Under the pieces are notes generated by a model, which saw only the letters and a program-made list of their open reading frames with translations, searched no databases and was not told where the DNA came from. A stretch of 64,000 bases of DNA from a bacterium (GTDB taxonomy: Bacteria > Bdellovibrionota_B > Oligoflexia > Silvanigrellales > Silvanigrellaceae). This document shows, in pieces, positions 53,842-62,095 of this stretch; the first letter of the stretch is position 1, and each line of letters begins with the position of its first letter. Both the position numbers and the translations under genes were made by a program. Where the stretch lies: contig RGDM01000008.1 of assembly GCA_009918675.1 (NCBI GenBank), positions 27,469 to 91,468 on the forward strand. The letters are read 5' to 3'.

Positions 53842-54156
53842 ATGTTTAGAGGAAAGCCGATGACTTATTTGAACGAATCCACGCCAACTGGGTCAACGGC
53901 CGTTGAGTCGGGTTCAGCGGTAGATGCCAGTGGCCTTACAACCCCGGATGGTCTGAAAATCAAGACCTTGCCGCCCAGTGTTGTGAAAGACATTGAACAA
54001 AAGAATATCGCGCGTCGTTTGGCTGGCTTATCTCCGATTGTTATCAAAGTGCGTCGCTGTATTGCCTGTGGTGCACCCTTCGAATCTGCTGGGAATCGGA
54101 CCTGTGGATGCTCGAGCAGAACTGCGGGAACCATTGCGGGTCGTGAGATTATTTAA
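53842..54156 (+). CDS. small zinc-ribbon protein
   Basis: A 104-residue protein whose last 40 residues hold C-I-A-C-G-A-P-F-E-S...R-T-C-G-C-S, a four-cysteine ribbon like the C-x2-C-G-x-P-F type seen in many small bacterial proteins of unknown role. The first 60 residues are Ser/Thr/Gly-rich and probably flexible. Two starts are possible: ATG 53842 (GGAG 4 bp upstream) and ATG 53860 (AGAGGAAAG upstream, better spacing). Nucleic-acid or protein binding is likely, but no function is claimed. It is followed by a terminator-like hairpin. Confidence 0.6.
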   Translation: MFRGKPMTYLNESTPTGSTAVESGSAVDASGLTTPDGLKIKTLPPSVVKDIEQKNIARRLAGLSPIVIKVRRCIACGAPFESAGNRTCGCSSRTAGTIAGREII

Positions 54157-54186
54157 GTTTCTCAAGATAGGCAGATTTTTCCCGAT

Positions 54187-54214
54187 ACCCCATTTGAAAG
54201 CATGGGGTTTTTTT
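54187..54214 (+). terminator. intrinsic terminator-like hairpin abutting the next start codon
   Basis: ACCCCAT (54187-54193) pairs with ATGGGGT (54202-54208) across an 8-nt loop, followed by a run of seven T (54208-54214). The ATG of the next gene starts at 54215, so the hairpin also hides the only purine-rich SD candidate (GGGG). Confidence 0.65.
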
Positions 54215-54580
54215 ATGGCCGAAAAGGTTGAATTTACCCGGACGCCTTACAACGTGAGCTATCGCACTTCGGACGGTGAGCTCAAAAAGATTCGACGTGT
54301 TCCTCCGGCCAAGTTGCACGACTTGGAGCCTGAAGATGTCGTCACAATTTCTCAAAAACGCAGCGACAATTGGGACTCAGGCCAAGAGGTTAGGATTGTT
54401 GGTGTGAACAAGCGTCAGCCTAATACCTTGTGGGTCGAGGGGGCCGACGGTCGGCGAACTTTTCTGACCTACAGCGATGTGCGCAGCAAGCCTAAGTCTG
54501 CAGGCGAAGCAGCATTTGCTGAAGATATTTCAGAGCGCCAACGCGATCCCATTGGTAGCGATTATCTTTTGTGGCCCTAG
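54215..54580 (+). CDS. hypothetical 121-residue protein, probably SH3-like beta fold
   Basis: I do not recognise it. It is hydrophilic, with no signal peptide or membrane helix. Short beta-type strands alternate with turns (V-E-F-T-R-T-P-Y-N-V-S-Y, E-V-R-I-V-G-V-N, N-T-L-W-V-E-G-A-D-G-R-R-T-F-L), suggesting a small barrel. ATG 54215 is the only Met in the frame in this region and is immediately preceded by the T-run of a terminator-like hairpin, so translation may need the upstream transcript to be read through and unfolded. It converges on the desaturase gene with a 4-bp overlap of stops. Confidence 0.55.
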   Translation: MAEKVEFTRTPYNVSYRTSDGELKKIRRVPPAKLHDLEPEDVVTISQKRSDNWDSGQEVRIVGVNKRQPNTLWVEGADGRRTFLTYSDVRSKPKSAGEAAFAEDISERQRDPIGSDYLLWP

Positions 54581-55506
54581 GAATTTACTGCAATTTCAAC
54601 TGCAGTTGTTGAGCTTTTATTGAATAAAATACTGTGTTTTTTGTTTGCATACCAAGGATGCGCAAGTAAATGGCTGTGTGCACGAGGGTAAAATTGAGTT
54701 GGTAGCGAAGGGAACAGGTGGTGAAGAAGGTGAAAGCCATCGTTCCTTGGAAAAAAAAGGCTATTCAGAATACGGCCTGGAAAAAGGTGATTCCTGCTTC
54801 TTTCGATGGGAGCTTCCTTTGCGTAAAGAAAAATATGGTCACACGCATCAGAAAATATTTTCATCCATTGGTAGGTTGTTAGGTAAGGTAACACCAGATA
54901 AAAAAAACCAGTGCTGCGAAGCGTGGGTATAGACAGACAGGAAATTAAAAAAATCGCCAAAAAGCAGCGTAGCAAATTCGCCCAGAGAGGAGTTTTCTTG
55001 CTCCAGAAAACCGGCCTAAAAAGAACACAAATGACCGGAAGAATAGTTATACAAGATAAAAACAAAAAACCGATCTGTTTAAATTTGCTTTGTCCTGCAA
55101 GAAAAACTCGTCGCGATTTGAAATCTTGGTCGCGCGTCGGATCCCCCAAGTAAGCATGGTGCGTCAAATGCTGCGCTGCATAGTCGGGGAATGACGAGAA
55201 ATCGATGGCAGCCAAAAAATGGCCGAGTCTTGTGTTGTCCTCGGCTCGCCGAACAAAAATTCCATGAGCACACTCGTGCATCATGTTGCCAAGCGCGCGC
55301 CAGCGAGTTCCAATAAACACGATGGCAACCAATCGAGCCGGAATCGTCCATCGACCAGAAAAATGAATGAACGTCTCAGCAAGTAGGCCAACCCATGCAG
55401 CAGAAAAAATTGCGATAAAAATAGAGAAAAGGCCAGCGAGAGCAGACTCTCGTGACCTGAATTCACCAACAAGAATCGAGTTCAATTCAGAGCGAATTGA
55501 ATTCAC
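54577..55506 (-). CDS. membrane fatty acid desaturase
   Basis: Di-iron membrane desaturase or hydroxylase. The three His boxes are present: H77-E-C-A-H81-G, H113-L-T-H-H117 and H-L-L-H-H near residue 258. Hydrophobic segments lie at about 22-48, 57-66, 145-162, 185-200 and 208-225. Length 309 fits the smaller FA_desaturase/beta-carotene hydroxylase-like members. It starts 13 bp after the flgE stop in the same direction, an odd position for a lipid enzyme. By eye its sequence is more A+T-rich (about 40% G+C in several 60-bp lines) than its neighbours, suggesting a separate origin. The exact substrate cannot be told. Confidence 0.85.
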   Translation of the reverse strand: MNSIRSELNSILVGEFRSRESALAGLFSIFIAIFSAAWVGLLAETFIHFSGRWTIPARLVAIVFIGTRWRALGNMMHECAHGIFVRRAEDNTRLGHFLAAIDFSSFPDYAAQHLTHHAYLGDPTRDQDFKSRRVFLAGQSKFKQIGFLFLSCITILPVICVLFRPVFWSKKTPLWANLLRCFLAIFLISCLSIPTLRSTGFFYLVLPYLTTYQWMKIFSDACDHIFLYAKEAPIERSRNHLFPGRILNSLFFPRNDGFHLLHHLFPSLPTQFYPRAHSHLLAHPWYANKKHSILFNKSSTTAVEIAVNS

Positions 55507-55519
55507 TCATTTCCTTTCA

Positions 55520-56887
55520 TTACCTCTTGAGGCCGATAATCTCCTCAAGCATGCTGTCGGAAGTTGTAATCGTCTTCGAGTTTGCCTGGAAGCCACGCTG
55601 GGTGGTGATCATATCCACAAACTGGCTTGCAAGGTCGACGTTGGATTCTTCCAAAGAGGCCGAATACACCGCACCACGCGTACCTGTTTGTGGCACACCC
55701 ACGCTAGGTTCACCCGAGCGATAGGTTTGGCCGTAACAGTTCTGACCGGTTTTTTGCAAGCCCGCCGGGCTGGGGAATGTGGCCAAAGCAATAGCGCCCA
55801 AGCGTCGCTCAAGACCGTTGGTATAGACCGCTCGCAAGTTACCCTCTTGGTCAACTTTAAGTGACTTGAGGTAACCCGCTTCCGAACCGTTCTGCGAGTG
55901 GTAAAGAGTTGAAGAGCGGGTTGCCAAGCTTGTTGAAGTTTGCTTTCCAACGCGACCGTTTTCGTCTTCCATCGAACCAAAGTTAAACTGAATTTTTTGT
56001 GGAGCCGCGCCGTTTGAGAAAGAAACCGAATGGGCATCCGATTGTTCCATCACGTCGATAAAGCTCGGCTTGCCTTCCTTAGAACGGAAGTTCATCACCG
56101 GTTTGCCGTTTTCGTCGAACTTGAGTTTACCTTCGCCAACCACGTGGGGCAGGGGGCGGCCGAGCTCGTCGTAAGGAGGAGCGCCCTTGATCTCTGCGCC
56201 GTCAATACAGGCGTGCCAGGTCCAGCTGTTTTCTTCGCCTTTGTCCTTTGCGAAATAAACTGTCGCCTGGTGCGACTGACCAAAGTTGTCATAGATGGTA
56301 ACTGTTGATGCATAGTTCGATGTTTCGTTCGGCTTGCGCGGATCAAATTGCTCAATCAACACAGGTTCACGCAAGTCGAGGTTAACGTTCATCGTGACTT
56401 TAGAGGTTGGAACTGGAGTGATCGACGTGGTTGTGATCATCAAGTCCTGCATACGCGTTTCTAGTTTTCCGTCATTACCAGCGAGAAACCCTTGCAACTT
56501 CTGCCCATGAACGTCGGTAATAAAACCGTCGCGGTCGAAGCGGAATGTTCCCTGCCGTGTATATGTCATAGAGCCTGAGTCGCCCGCATCAGCGCCGCCC
56601 GTGCGCATGACAAAGAAGCCCTCGCCCTGAATCGCCATGTCGGTAATACCACCGGTGTGCGACAACGCACCCTGCGTATAGTTTGTGGTAATACTGCGCA
56701 AACGAGCACCACGACCGAGCTGTGAGAATTCGTTCAGGTTCACCGCAAGAAGGTCTTCAAACTCAGCACGGTCCGCTTTAAAGGCACGCGTATTTGAGTT
56801 GGCGATGTTGTTGGAAATCACACCCATGGCGTCGGTATTGACCGTCAGTCCGGACACACCACTGAACAGCGCATAGTGAATTGCCAT
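55520..56887 (-). CDS. flgE: flagellar hook protein FlgE
   Basis: Subunit of the flagellar hook. The N-terminus carries the axial-family rod motif (A-L-F-S-G-V-S-G-L and S-N-N-I-A-N-S-N-T-R-A-F-K), the I-Q-G-E-G-F-F segment follows, and the C-terminus has F-Q-A-N-S-K-T-I-T-T-S-D-S-M-L near the end. Length 455 is typical. It lies downstream of flgD (30 bp) and fliK, in the usual hook-gene order, and is exported through the flagellar type III apparatus. Confidence 0.95.
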   Translation of the reverse strand: MAIHYALFSGVSGLTVNTDAMGVISNNIANSNTRAFKADRAEFEDLLAVNLNEFSQLGRGARLRSITTNYTQGALSHTGGITDMAIQGEGFFVMRTGGADAGDSGSMTYTRQGTFRFDRDGFITDVHGQKLQGFLAGNDGKLETRMQDLMITTTSITPVPTSKVTMNVNLDLREPVLIEQFDPRKPNETSNYASTVTIYDNFGQSHQATVYFAKDKGEENSWTWHACIDGAEIKGAPPYDELGRPLPHVVGEGKLKFDENGKPVMNFRSKEGKPSFIDVMEQSDAHSVSFSNGAAPQKIQFNFGSMEDENGRVGKQTSTSLATRSSTLYHSQNGSEAGYLKSLKVDQEGNLRAVYTNGLERRLGAIALATFPSPAGLQKTGQNCYGQTYRSGEPSVGVPQTGTRGAVYSASLEESNVDLASQFVDMITTQRGFQANSKTITTSDSMLEEIIGLKR

Positions 56888-56917
56888 TTATCTATCTCCC
56901 ATCAAACGGTTGATACG

Positions 56918-58102
56918 TTACGAAGCCTTCCTGGAGTTTTTTTCTACTTGTTGGTTCGCTTTTTGAGTTGCGCTTGCTTCAGCAGACTTCTCTGGTTTTA
57001 CCGAAGTTTTTGCTGATTTTTGTTCTTCAGATGCGGCTTTGCTGTGCGCCACTGCTGGTGAAGTTGCTGGCGCAGCTGTAGGTGAATTCACAGCTGCTGC
57101 TGAGTTTGCTGGTGCTGCAAGCGGTGGCGTTGACTTCGCCACTGCAGCAGGTTTGCCCTGAGCAGTCGCCGCTGGAGCTTGTGCTGCTGGAGCAACACTT
57201 GGTGTTGGCTGAGTTGCAGTCGTATCGGGGCGAATGGCGAGAATGTCTTTCGCTTCAACAGCACCGCTGGCTGTATCGAGTTTTCCACCCGAAGCCAAAT
57301 CGGTAATTGCTTCCACCTTGGCCACGAAAGATGTCTTTACAGACATCTGCTTTCCATCTTGAGCTGAGGCCTGAACTTCAAAGGTATAGTCACCCGGCCG
57401 CGCCTGCGAGCCGCTATCAAGTTTGCCATCCCACTCAATGGTGTGTCGGCCTGCTGGTTTGTCGCCAAGACCAAGAGTTCGAACCGCAGCACCGCTCGAA
57501 TCTTTAACAATGACACTCACGCTGCCTGCTTGAGCTGGCAACTCAACCGATCCCTGTGTGGCTTTCATGTCGGTTCCCAAGCGCAGCTTGGCTCCACCGA
57601 CTTCAACCATGCGGCCCAGATACGGGGTTAGTTTGTCGATATTTGCCTGAGCCGATTGATTTTGCATGGCGTTCAGGGTTTTGTTCACACCCATCAATTG
57701 TTCGACTGTGTTGAACTGTGCGAGCTGAGTCGCCATTTCATGGTTTTCCATAGGCTTGGTCGGATCTTGGTACTTTAGTTGAGTCACCATCAAATTAAGA
57801 TAGTCGTCTTTGTCGAGCTTATTTTTCATCTTTTCTTGCTTCTTGCCCGTGACACGTTCGAGCATTTCACGAAACTCTTTGTCGTTCTTGCTTTCGCCGA
57901 TATTCAGCTCGCCATTGCTGCCCAACGCTGCTTTATCTTTTTCAAACTGTTCTGCGATGGCAGTGTTTGACTCGCCAAGGATACTGTCAAAATTAATGCT
58001 TTCTTTGCCCGAGTCACGCAGCTTCTTAGCATCGTCAAATGCTGGATTGCTGTTGACTTGGGGCGCAACATATGGACCCATTTTGTCCGTCACGCTGAGC
58101 AT
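56918..58102 (-). CDS. flgD: flagellar hook assembly protein FlgD
   Basis: Hook cap required for FlgE polymerisation. Characteristic segments are D-Y-L-N-L-M-V-T-Q-L-K-Y-Q-D-P (near 97-111), N-H-E-M-A-T-Q-L-A-Q-F-N-T-V-E-Q-L and then an FlgD Ig/FLG tudor-like part with H-T-I-E-W-D-G. At 394 residues it is longer than usual FlgD (about 220-250): it has an N-terminal extension of about 85 residues and a C-terminal Ala/Pro/Lys-rich tail of about 130 residues that looks disordered. The tail may arise from repeat-like drift. It is between fliK (48 bp) and flgE. Confidence 0.92.
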   Translation of the reverse strand: MLSVTDKMGPYVAPQVNSNPAFDDAKKLRDSGKESINFDSILGESNTAIAEQFEKDKAALGSNGELNIGESKNDKEFREMLERVTGKKQEKMKNKLDKDDYLNLMVTQLKYQDPTKPMENHEMATQLAQFNTVEQLMGVNKTLNAMQNQSAQANIDKLTPYLGRMVEVGGAKLRLGTDMKATQGSVELPAQAGSVSVIVKDSSGAAVRTLGLGDKPAGRHTIEWDGKLDSGSQARPGDYTFEVQASAQDGKQMSVKTSFVAKVEAITDLASGGKLDTASGAVEAKDILAIRPDTTATQPTPSVAPAAQAPAATAQGKPAAVAKSTPPLAAPANSAAAVNSPTAAPATSPAVAHSKAASEEQKSAKTSVKPEKSAEASATQKANQQVEKNSRKAS

Positions 58103-58150
58103 GTTTTAGTCCTTTCGTGCATCAGGCATTCACTTCCAACAATATGCTTT

Positions 58151-60172
58151 TTATGCAATCACCTTGAGTGAGCCATTTGCATCGCGTTGTACATTTGTCT
58201 TGGCTTCATTTTTGCCGGGGTAATTTTTCCTTAATGCAGCCGTCGGATTTACTGAGTTGTTGAGAGGAATTTTTGGTGCCTCAAAGAAACGCTCTTGTCC
58301 GAAGCTTTGTTGATTCTGGGACATGCCTGAACCATTTTGGGAAAATGAAGAGAAGTTCTGTTGTTGTTGCTGCTGTTGCTGTTGAGAATTTTGTCCTTTG
58401 TCATTTTGGAAACCGCTTTCACCCAGCTTTGTGTCGGTTGCAAAATGCACGCCTTCCAGAACCACCTTATGTTTTTCCAGGCCAGCTTTAAGTTCGTCAG
58501 TTTGCTTCTCAAGTTCACGCTTGATACGGTCGCTGTTAGCGACAAGCTCAACATTGACACGGTTGTTGTCAGACATATTTATTCTCAGTTCCACAACGCC
58601 AAGTTGGCTATCTTTGATCTGTACCTTTGCGGTTCCACCGCCTTTGGCAGACAGTTCAGAAGCAATGCTTTGTGCGCGCAGAGCAGCGGAGCGAGCCATC
58701 TCACGAGTGCGCTCGGACTCTCGGGTATTTCGAGTTTCGTTTTTACCTTCGGCTTCTTCTGTTCCAACCAGTCCCTTTGTCTGCTCACCGCGCGCAGCTC
58801 CAACGCCGCTCACCGATTGTGTATCCCCACGTCCAGAATTGGAACTCGTTTGCGAGTTATTGCCGCCTGCTGATGCGCCTCCCTCACCTGCCAAAGAAGC
58901 AAGATTCTGCAAGCCGCCTACAGCGTCAGCCGTCACAGTGCTCGTAAGATTGTTGCCTGTTTGAGCTTGCACTGGAGCCTTGCTCGCAAGTCCGAGTGAT
59001 GCGGCAAAGCTGTTTGAATTACCTTTGACACCTGCGGCGGAGCCGGAATTGGTTGAGGAAAGGGCGTCAACGATCGCCTTCTGGTCTGCAGACAAATCAT
59101 TATATGACTGCCATTGTGGCTGGTTTGCAGATTGAACCTCTTTCAATTGCAATTGTCGCAGTGCTGCCTCGGACTGAAGGTTTTGCAATTGAAGTTTGTC
59201 GAGTTGAGCGTTTTTAAGTTGAGCCAGGTTCTCAATACGCTCGAGTCCAAGTCTTTCAATGGCTGCATCTTGCATCGCCTGCTGACTCACGAGGTCGCGC
59301 AAGGTCAAATCGTTTTGCGCCCATTCCTTTTCGGCAAGCTTTTGCATTACGTCGCGTGCCTGCATTTCTTTTGCGAGTTGATTCTGCGCAAATTCACTCT
59401 GATTGATTTTGTTTTGGTTGGTAGCTTGCCCAGGAGACTGTGAGAAATCAAATTTAACGCTGTCGAATTTGGATGCCAAGTCTGCCAACTCATCCGATTT
59501 CGGGTTTACCAAGGCCTGATGTTTTTCCAGAACCTGGTCATGATGTTGAACATTGACGTGCTGTTTAAGCGCATCGATTTTTGTGTCCAATGCCTTCATG
59601 ACATCTGCAAGTGTGTTTTGTTGATTGTCATCTTTAATCTGTTCTGTTGGTACCACTTGTGCTACAACTGCAGTAGTTTTCACGGGCTCGCCCGATTTCG
59701 CGATCTGCTTCATTTGTTGCTGCGCAGCTGCATTCTCATTGACTTTGCTGTTGCCATGCTGGGCAAGCAGGAGCTGGGTCAGTGTGGCTTGCTCTTGGGA
59801 GTTGTCGTCCGAGTCCTTGTTTTTGGCTTTGTTGTCCTTATTGGTAGCCTTTCGAGCATTGCCCGACTCTGATTTCACTTTGTTCGGTTCATCGGCATCG
59901 CGTTTGTCGTTATCGTTCTTTGCGGCAGCTTTGCTTGGTTGAATGTCCTGCTTTGTGTTGAGTTTGCTCATTGCGAGCAGCTCGTTGAACGAATTGGTTC
60001 CAGCAAGTGTTGGGTTGCTCAAGTTGTTTTGAAACCCAGCCAATAGGCCACCGATTTGAGAGTCCCCATCGTCGAGACCGGGAAATGTGCGATCAACCGC
60101 TTTCGCATCATCTTGCCCTAAGCGTGTGGTTGAAAGGTTCGGCTGTGTTGAAAGTCGAGATTGATTAATCAT
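58151..60172 (-). CDS. fliK: flagellar hook-length control protein FliK
   Basis: Molecular ruler that sets hook length and switches export specificity. The conserved C-terminal domain is seen in V-Q-I-K-D-S-Q-L-G-V-V-E-L-R-I and V-N-V-E-L-V-A-N-S-D-R-I...L-E-K-H-K-V-V-L. The long N-terminal part is Gln/Asn/Lys-rich and low in order. A run of nine Gln after the domain is encoded by alternating CAA/CAG codons. ATG 60172 is chosen because GGAGGTTT sits a few bases upstream; the frame open to 60430 runs through the upstream region and is discounted. This gives 673 residues, the first gene of the fliK-flgD-flgE unit. Confidence 0.88.
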   Translation of the reverse strand: MINQSRLSTQPNLSTTRLGQDDAKAVDRTFPGLDDGDSQIGGLLAGFQNNLSNPTLAGTNSFNELLAMSKLNTKQDIQPSKAAAKNDNDKRDADEPNKVKSESGNARKATNKDNKAKNKDSDDNSQEQATLTQLLLAQHGNSKVNENAAAQQQMKQIAKSGEPVKTTAVVAQVVPTEQIKDDNQQNTLADVMKALDTKIDALKQHVNVQHHDQVLEKHQALVNPKSDELADLASKFDSVKFDFSQSPGQATNQNKINQSEFAQNQLAKEMQARDVMQKLAEKEWAQNDLTLRDLVSQQAMQDAAIERLGLERIENLAQLKNAQLDKLQLQNLQSEAALRQLQLKEVQSANQPQWQSYNDLSADQKAIVDALSSTNSGSAAGVKGNSNSFAASLGLASKAPVQAQTGNNLTSTVTADAVGGLQNLASLAGEGGASAGGNNSQTSSNSGRGDTQSVSGVGAARGEQTKGLVGTEEAEGKNETRNTRESERTREMARSAALRAQSIASELSAKGGGTAKVQIKDSQLGVVELRINMSDNNRVNVELVANSDRIKRELEKQTDELKAGLEKHKVVLEGVHFATDTKLGESGFQNDKGQNSQQQQQQQQQNFSSFSQNGSGMSQNQQSFGQERFFEAPKIPLNNSVNPTAALRKNYPGKNEAKTNVQRDANGSLKVIA

Positions 60173-60573
60173 GACAAACCTCCAAGTGATCTTGCTTTGA
60201 GAATCTAACGGAGGTCTTTGCCGTTCTTGAGTGACGAGTTTGCAGGGCAAAATGAGTTTTTTCGCTGCAGACTTTTCAGAGTGCGTTTTTTTTGCGCAGC
60301 AAGAAGTGTCTTTTTGTGATTTGATAAATCTAAAATTGAAATTGAAAAAACTCGAGGTTTCTTTTGGTTTGCGGTTTTTGTTCGAAATCACCCCGATAAA
60401 TCCTTCCGAGTCAATTGACTCACTGGCCATTGCCTCCTAGACTCCTGTCCATTCACACACGGAAAGCAATTGCTTGCGCTGACCTGCACACGGATTGTGC
60501 CCGGGTTTTCGCAAAGGGCGCGACAGGGAATGCGCGTTCTTGGCTGTGTGTGGTCTATCCGAAGGGAGTCGGT
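60173..60573. other. 401-bp intergenic region between divergent fliK and S8 protease genes
   Basis: Holds promoters for both directions. I find no clear sigma28 (GCCGATAA-type) or sigma54 (GG-N10-GC) element for fliK. Two perfect palindromes, GAGTCAATTGACTC (60408-60421) and AAGCAATTGCTT (60464-60475), lie 42 bp apart, and an A/T-rich strip spans about 60290-60360. Confidence 0.5.
60408..60421. promoter_or_regulatory. 14-bp perfect palindrome, candidate operator
   Basis: GAGTCAATTGACTC is perfectly self-complementary and lies about 236 bp upstream of fliK and 153 bp upstream of the protease gene. A second, 12-bp palindrome with the same AATT core lies at 60464-60475. Confidence 0.35.
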
Positions 60574-61998
60574 ATGAAGATCGCTATTCGTTCTGTTGCT
60601 TCTGTTCTTGCGATTGCGGCTGCGTCCACACTTGGATTCCTTGGCAAAGCCCACGGAAGTCGAACTCCCAAACAAATTGCTCTCACTGAAGATGGATATC
60701 CCTACGTGCGCGGCGAATATCTTGTGAAAGTTCGCTCCAGCGCAGCACTCGAGCGCCTGCTTGAGAGCCAATATGAAACAATCGGTGCAGTGGCTCGCAA
60801 ATCTCCTGTGATGAGCGCAAACAACGGCACTTGGTACAAAGTGAATCTCGCTGACGATTACAAACTGCGCGATGCTATTTTGTCTGCACGTGAAAGCGCA
60901 GATGTTCTTTACGCAGAACCAAACTACGTTTATTACACGTCTAATGAGCCTGAAAAAAATATTCCAATGCCCGGAAACAAGGGCAAAGGCGGACCAGACT
61001 ATCAAGAGGCTCCTGCATTGCCTGTTCCTCCCGTGGAAGATCCTCAGGTGTCAGGCATGTATGGCTTAAATAAAATCGGCGCGCCTCAGGCATGGCAGAT
61101 CATCAACGGCAGCGCAAAAGTGTTGGTTGCCGACATCGACACAGGAATTGACTACAATCACCAAGATCTCATCAACAACATTTGGCATAACCCTGGCGAA
61201 ATCCCCGGCGACGGTATCGACAACGACGGCAATGGCTACATCGACGACGTTGTTGGCTGGGACTTCCGTGATAAAGACGCCCGTCCGTTCGACGATAACT
61301 CACATGGTAGCCACACAGCTGGAACCATCGCTGCAACCGGTGGAAACGGAATTGGTGTGTCTGGCGTTGCTCAGCAAGCCAGTATCATGAGCTTGCGCTT
61401 CTTGGGCGGAACTCAAGGTTCCGGAACACTCGAAGACGCAATCAAAGCGATTGAGTATGCAACCGACAACGGCGCTCAAATTATGTCGAACAGCTGGGGC
61501 GGCGGTGGTTTCTCTCAGGCGATGTTTGATGCAATTTCGCGTGCCAACGACAAGGGAATCCTTTTTGTTGCGGCTGCAGGAAACTCAGGAACCGACAACG
61601 ACAAACAAGCTCAGTATCCTGCGAACTACGAGCTGCCAAACGTTTTGAGCGTTGCTGCAACTGATTCTGCCGACAAGCTTGCATCGTTTAGCTGTTTTGG
61701 ACTCAAGACTGTTCACCTTGCTGCACCAGGCGTGAAGATCATCAGCACAATTCCAGGCAACCAGTATCAAGCGCTGAGCGGAACATCGATGGCGACGCCA
61801 CACGTCACCGGCGCGGCTGTTCTACTTAAGGCTGCATATCCGAACCTAAAAGCAAAAGAGCTTAAGGCGCTTCTGATGGATTCAGTTGAGAAGATTCCTG
61901 GTTTGAACGGCAAAGTCAGCACAAGTGGTCGATTGAACATCTCCAAGGCTTTTGCAATCGCTCGTGCAAACTTCGGTGAAGCAAAAACTGGGAATTGA
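60574..61998 (+). CDS. subtilisin-like (S8) secreted serine protease, copy 1
   Basis: A 474-residue secreted subtilase: signal peptide (about 1-27), an I9-type propeptide (G-E-Y-L-V-K-V...L-Y-A-E-P-N-Y-V, about 45-125), a Pro-rich linker, and the catalytic domain with Asp189 (D-I-D-T-G), His244 (H-G-S-H-T-A-G) and Ser405 (G-T-S-M-A-T-P-H). The segment D-G-I-D-N-D-G-N-G-Y-I-D-D looks like a calcium loop. ATG 60574 follows AAGGGAG (60562-60568); the frame from 60415 is discounted. Likely released to digest extracellular or prey/host protein. It is followed by a paralogue. Confidence 0.92.
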   Translation: MKIAIRSVASVLAIAAASTLGFLGKAHGSRTPKQIALTEDGYPYVRGEYLVKVRSSAALERLLESQYETIGAVARKSPVMSANNGTWYKVNLADDYKLRDAILSARESADVLYAEPNYVYYTSNEPEKNIPMPGNKGKGGPDYQEAPALPVPPVEDPQVSGMYGLNKIGAPQAWQIINGSAKVLVADIDTGIDYNHQDLINNIWHNPGEIPGDGIDNDGNGYIDDVVGWDFRDKDARPFDDNSHGSHTAGTIAATGGNGIGVSGVAQQASIMSLRFLGGTQGSGTLEDAIKAIEYATDNGAQIMSNSWGGGGFSQAMFDAISRANDKGILFVAAAGNSGTDNDKQAQYPANYELPNVLSVAATDSADKLASFSCFGLKTVHLAAPGVKIISTIPGNQYQALSGTSMATPHVTGAAVLLKAAYPNLKAKELKALLMDSVEKIPGLNGKVSTSGRLNISKAFAIARANFGEAKTGN

Positions 61999-62095
61999 TT
62001 ACCCAGCGACATCGAAGCAAAGGCTGGGCAACCCTTCCGCACGAATTTAGATGATAGCGCCATATAATCATCGGAGTGTCCCAAAGGAGGCTCCG

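Noticed and set aside
58361..58964. plus-strand frames of 170 and 188 codons within fliK
   Set aside because: Low-complexity shadows of the Gln/Ser-rich FliK coding strand.
62002..62028. CCCAGC/GCTGGG hairpin after the first protease gene
   Set aside because: Six-base stem, 15-nt loop and no T-run; too weak to call a terminator.
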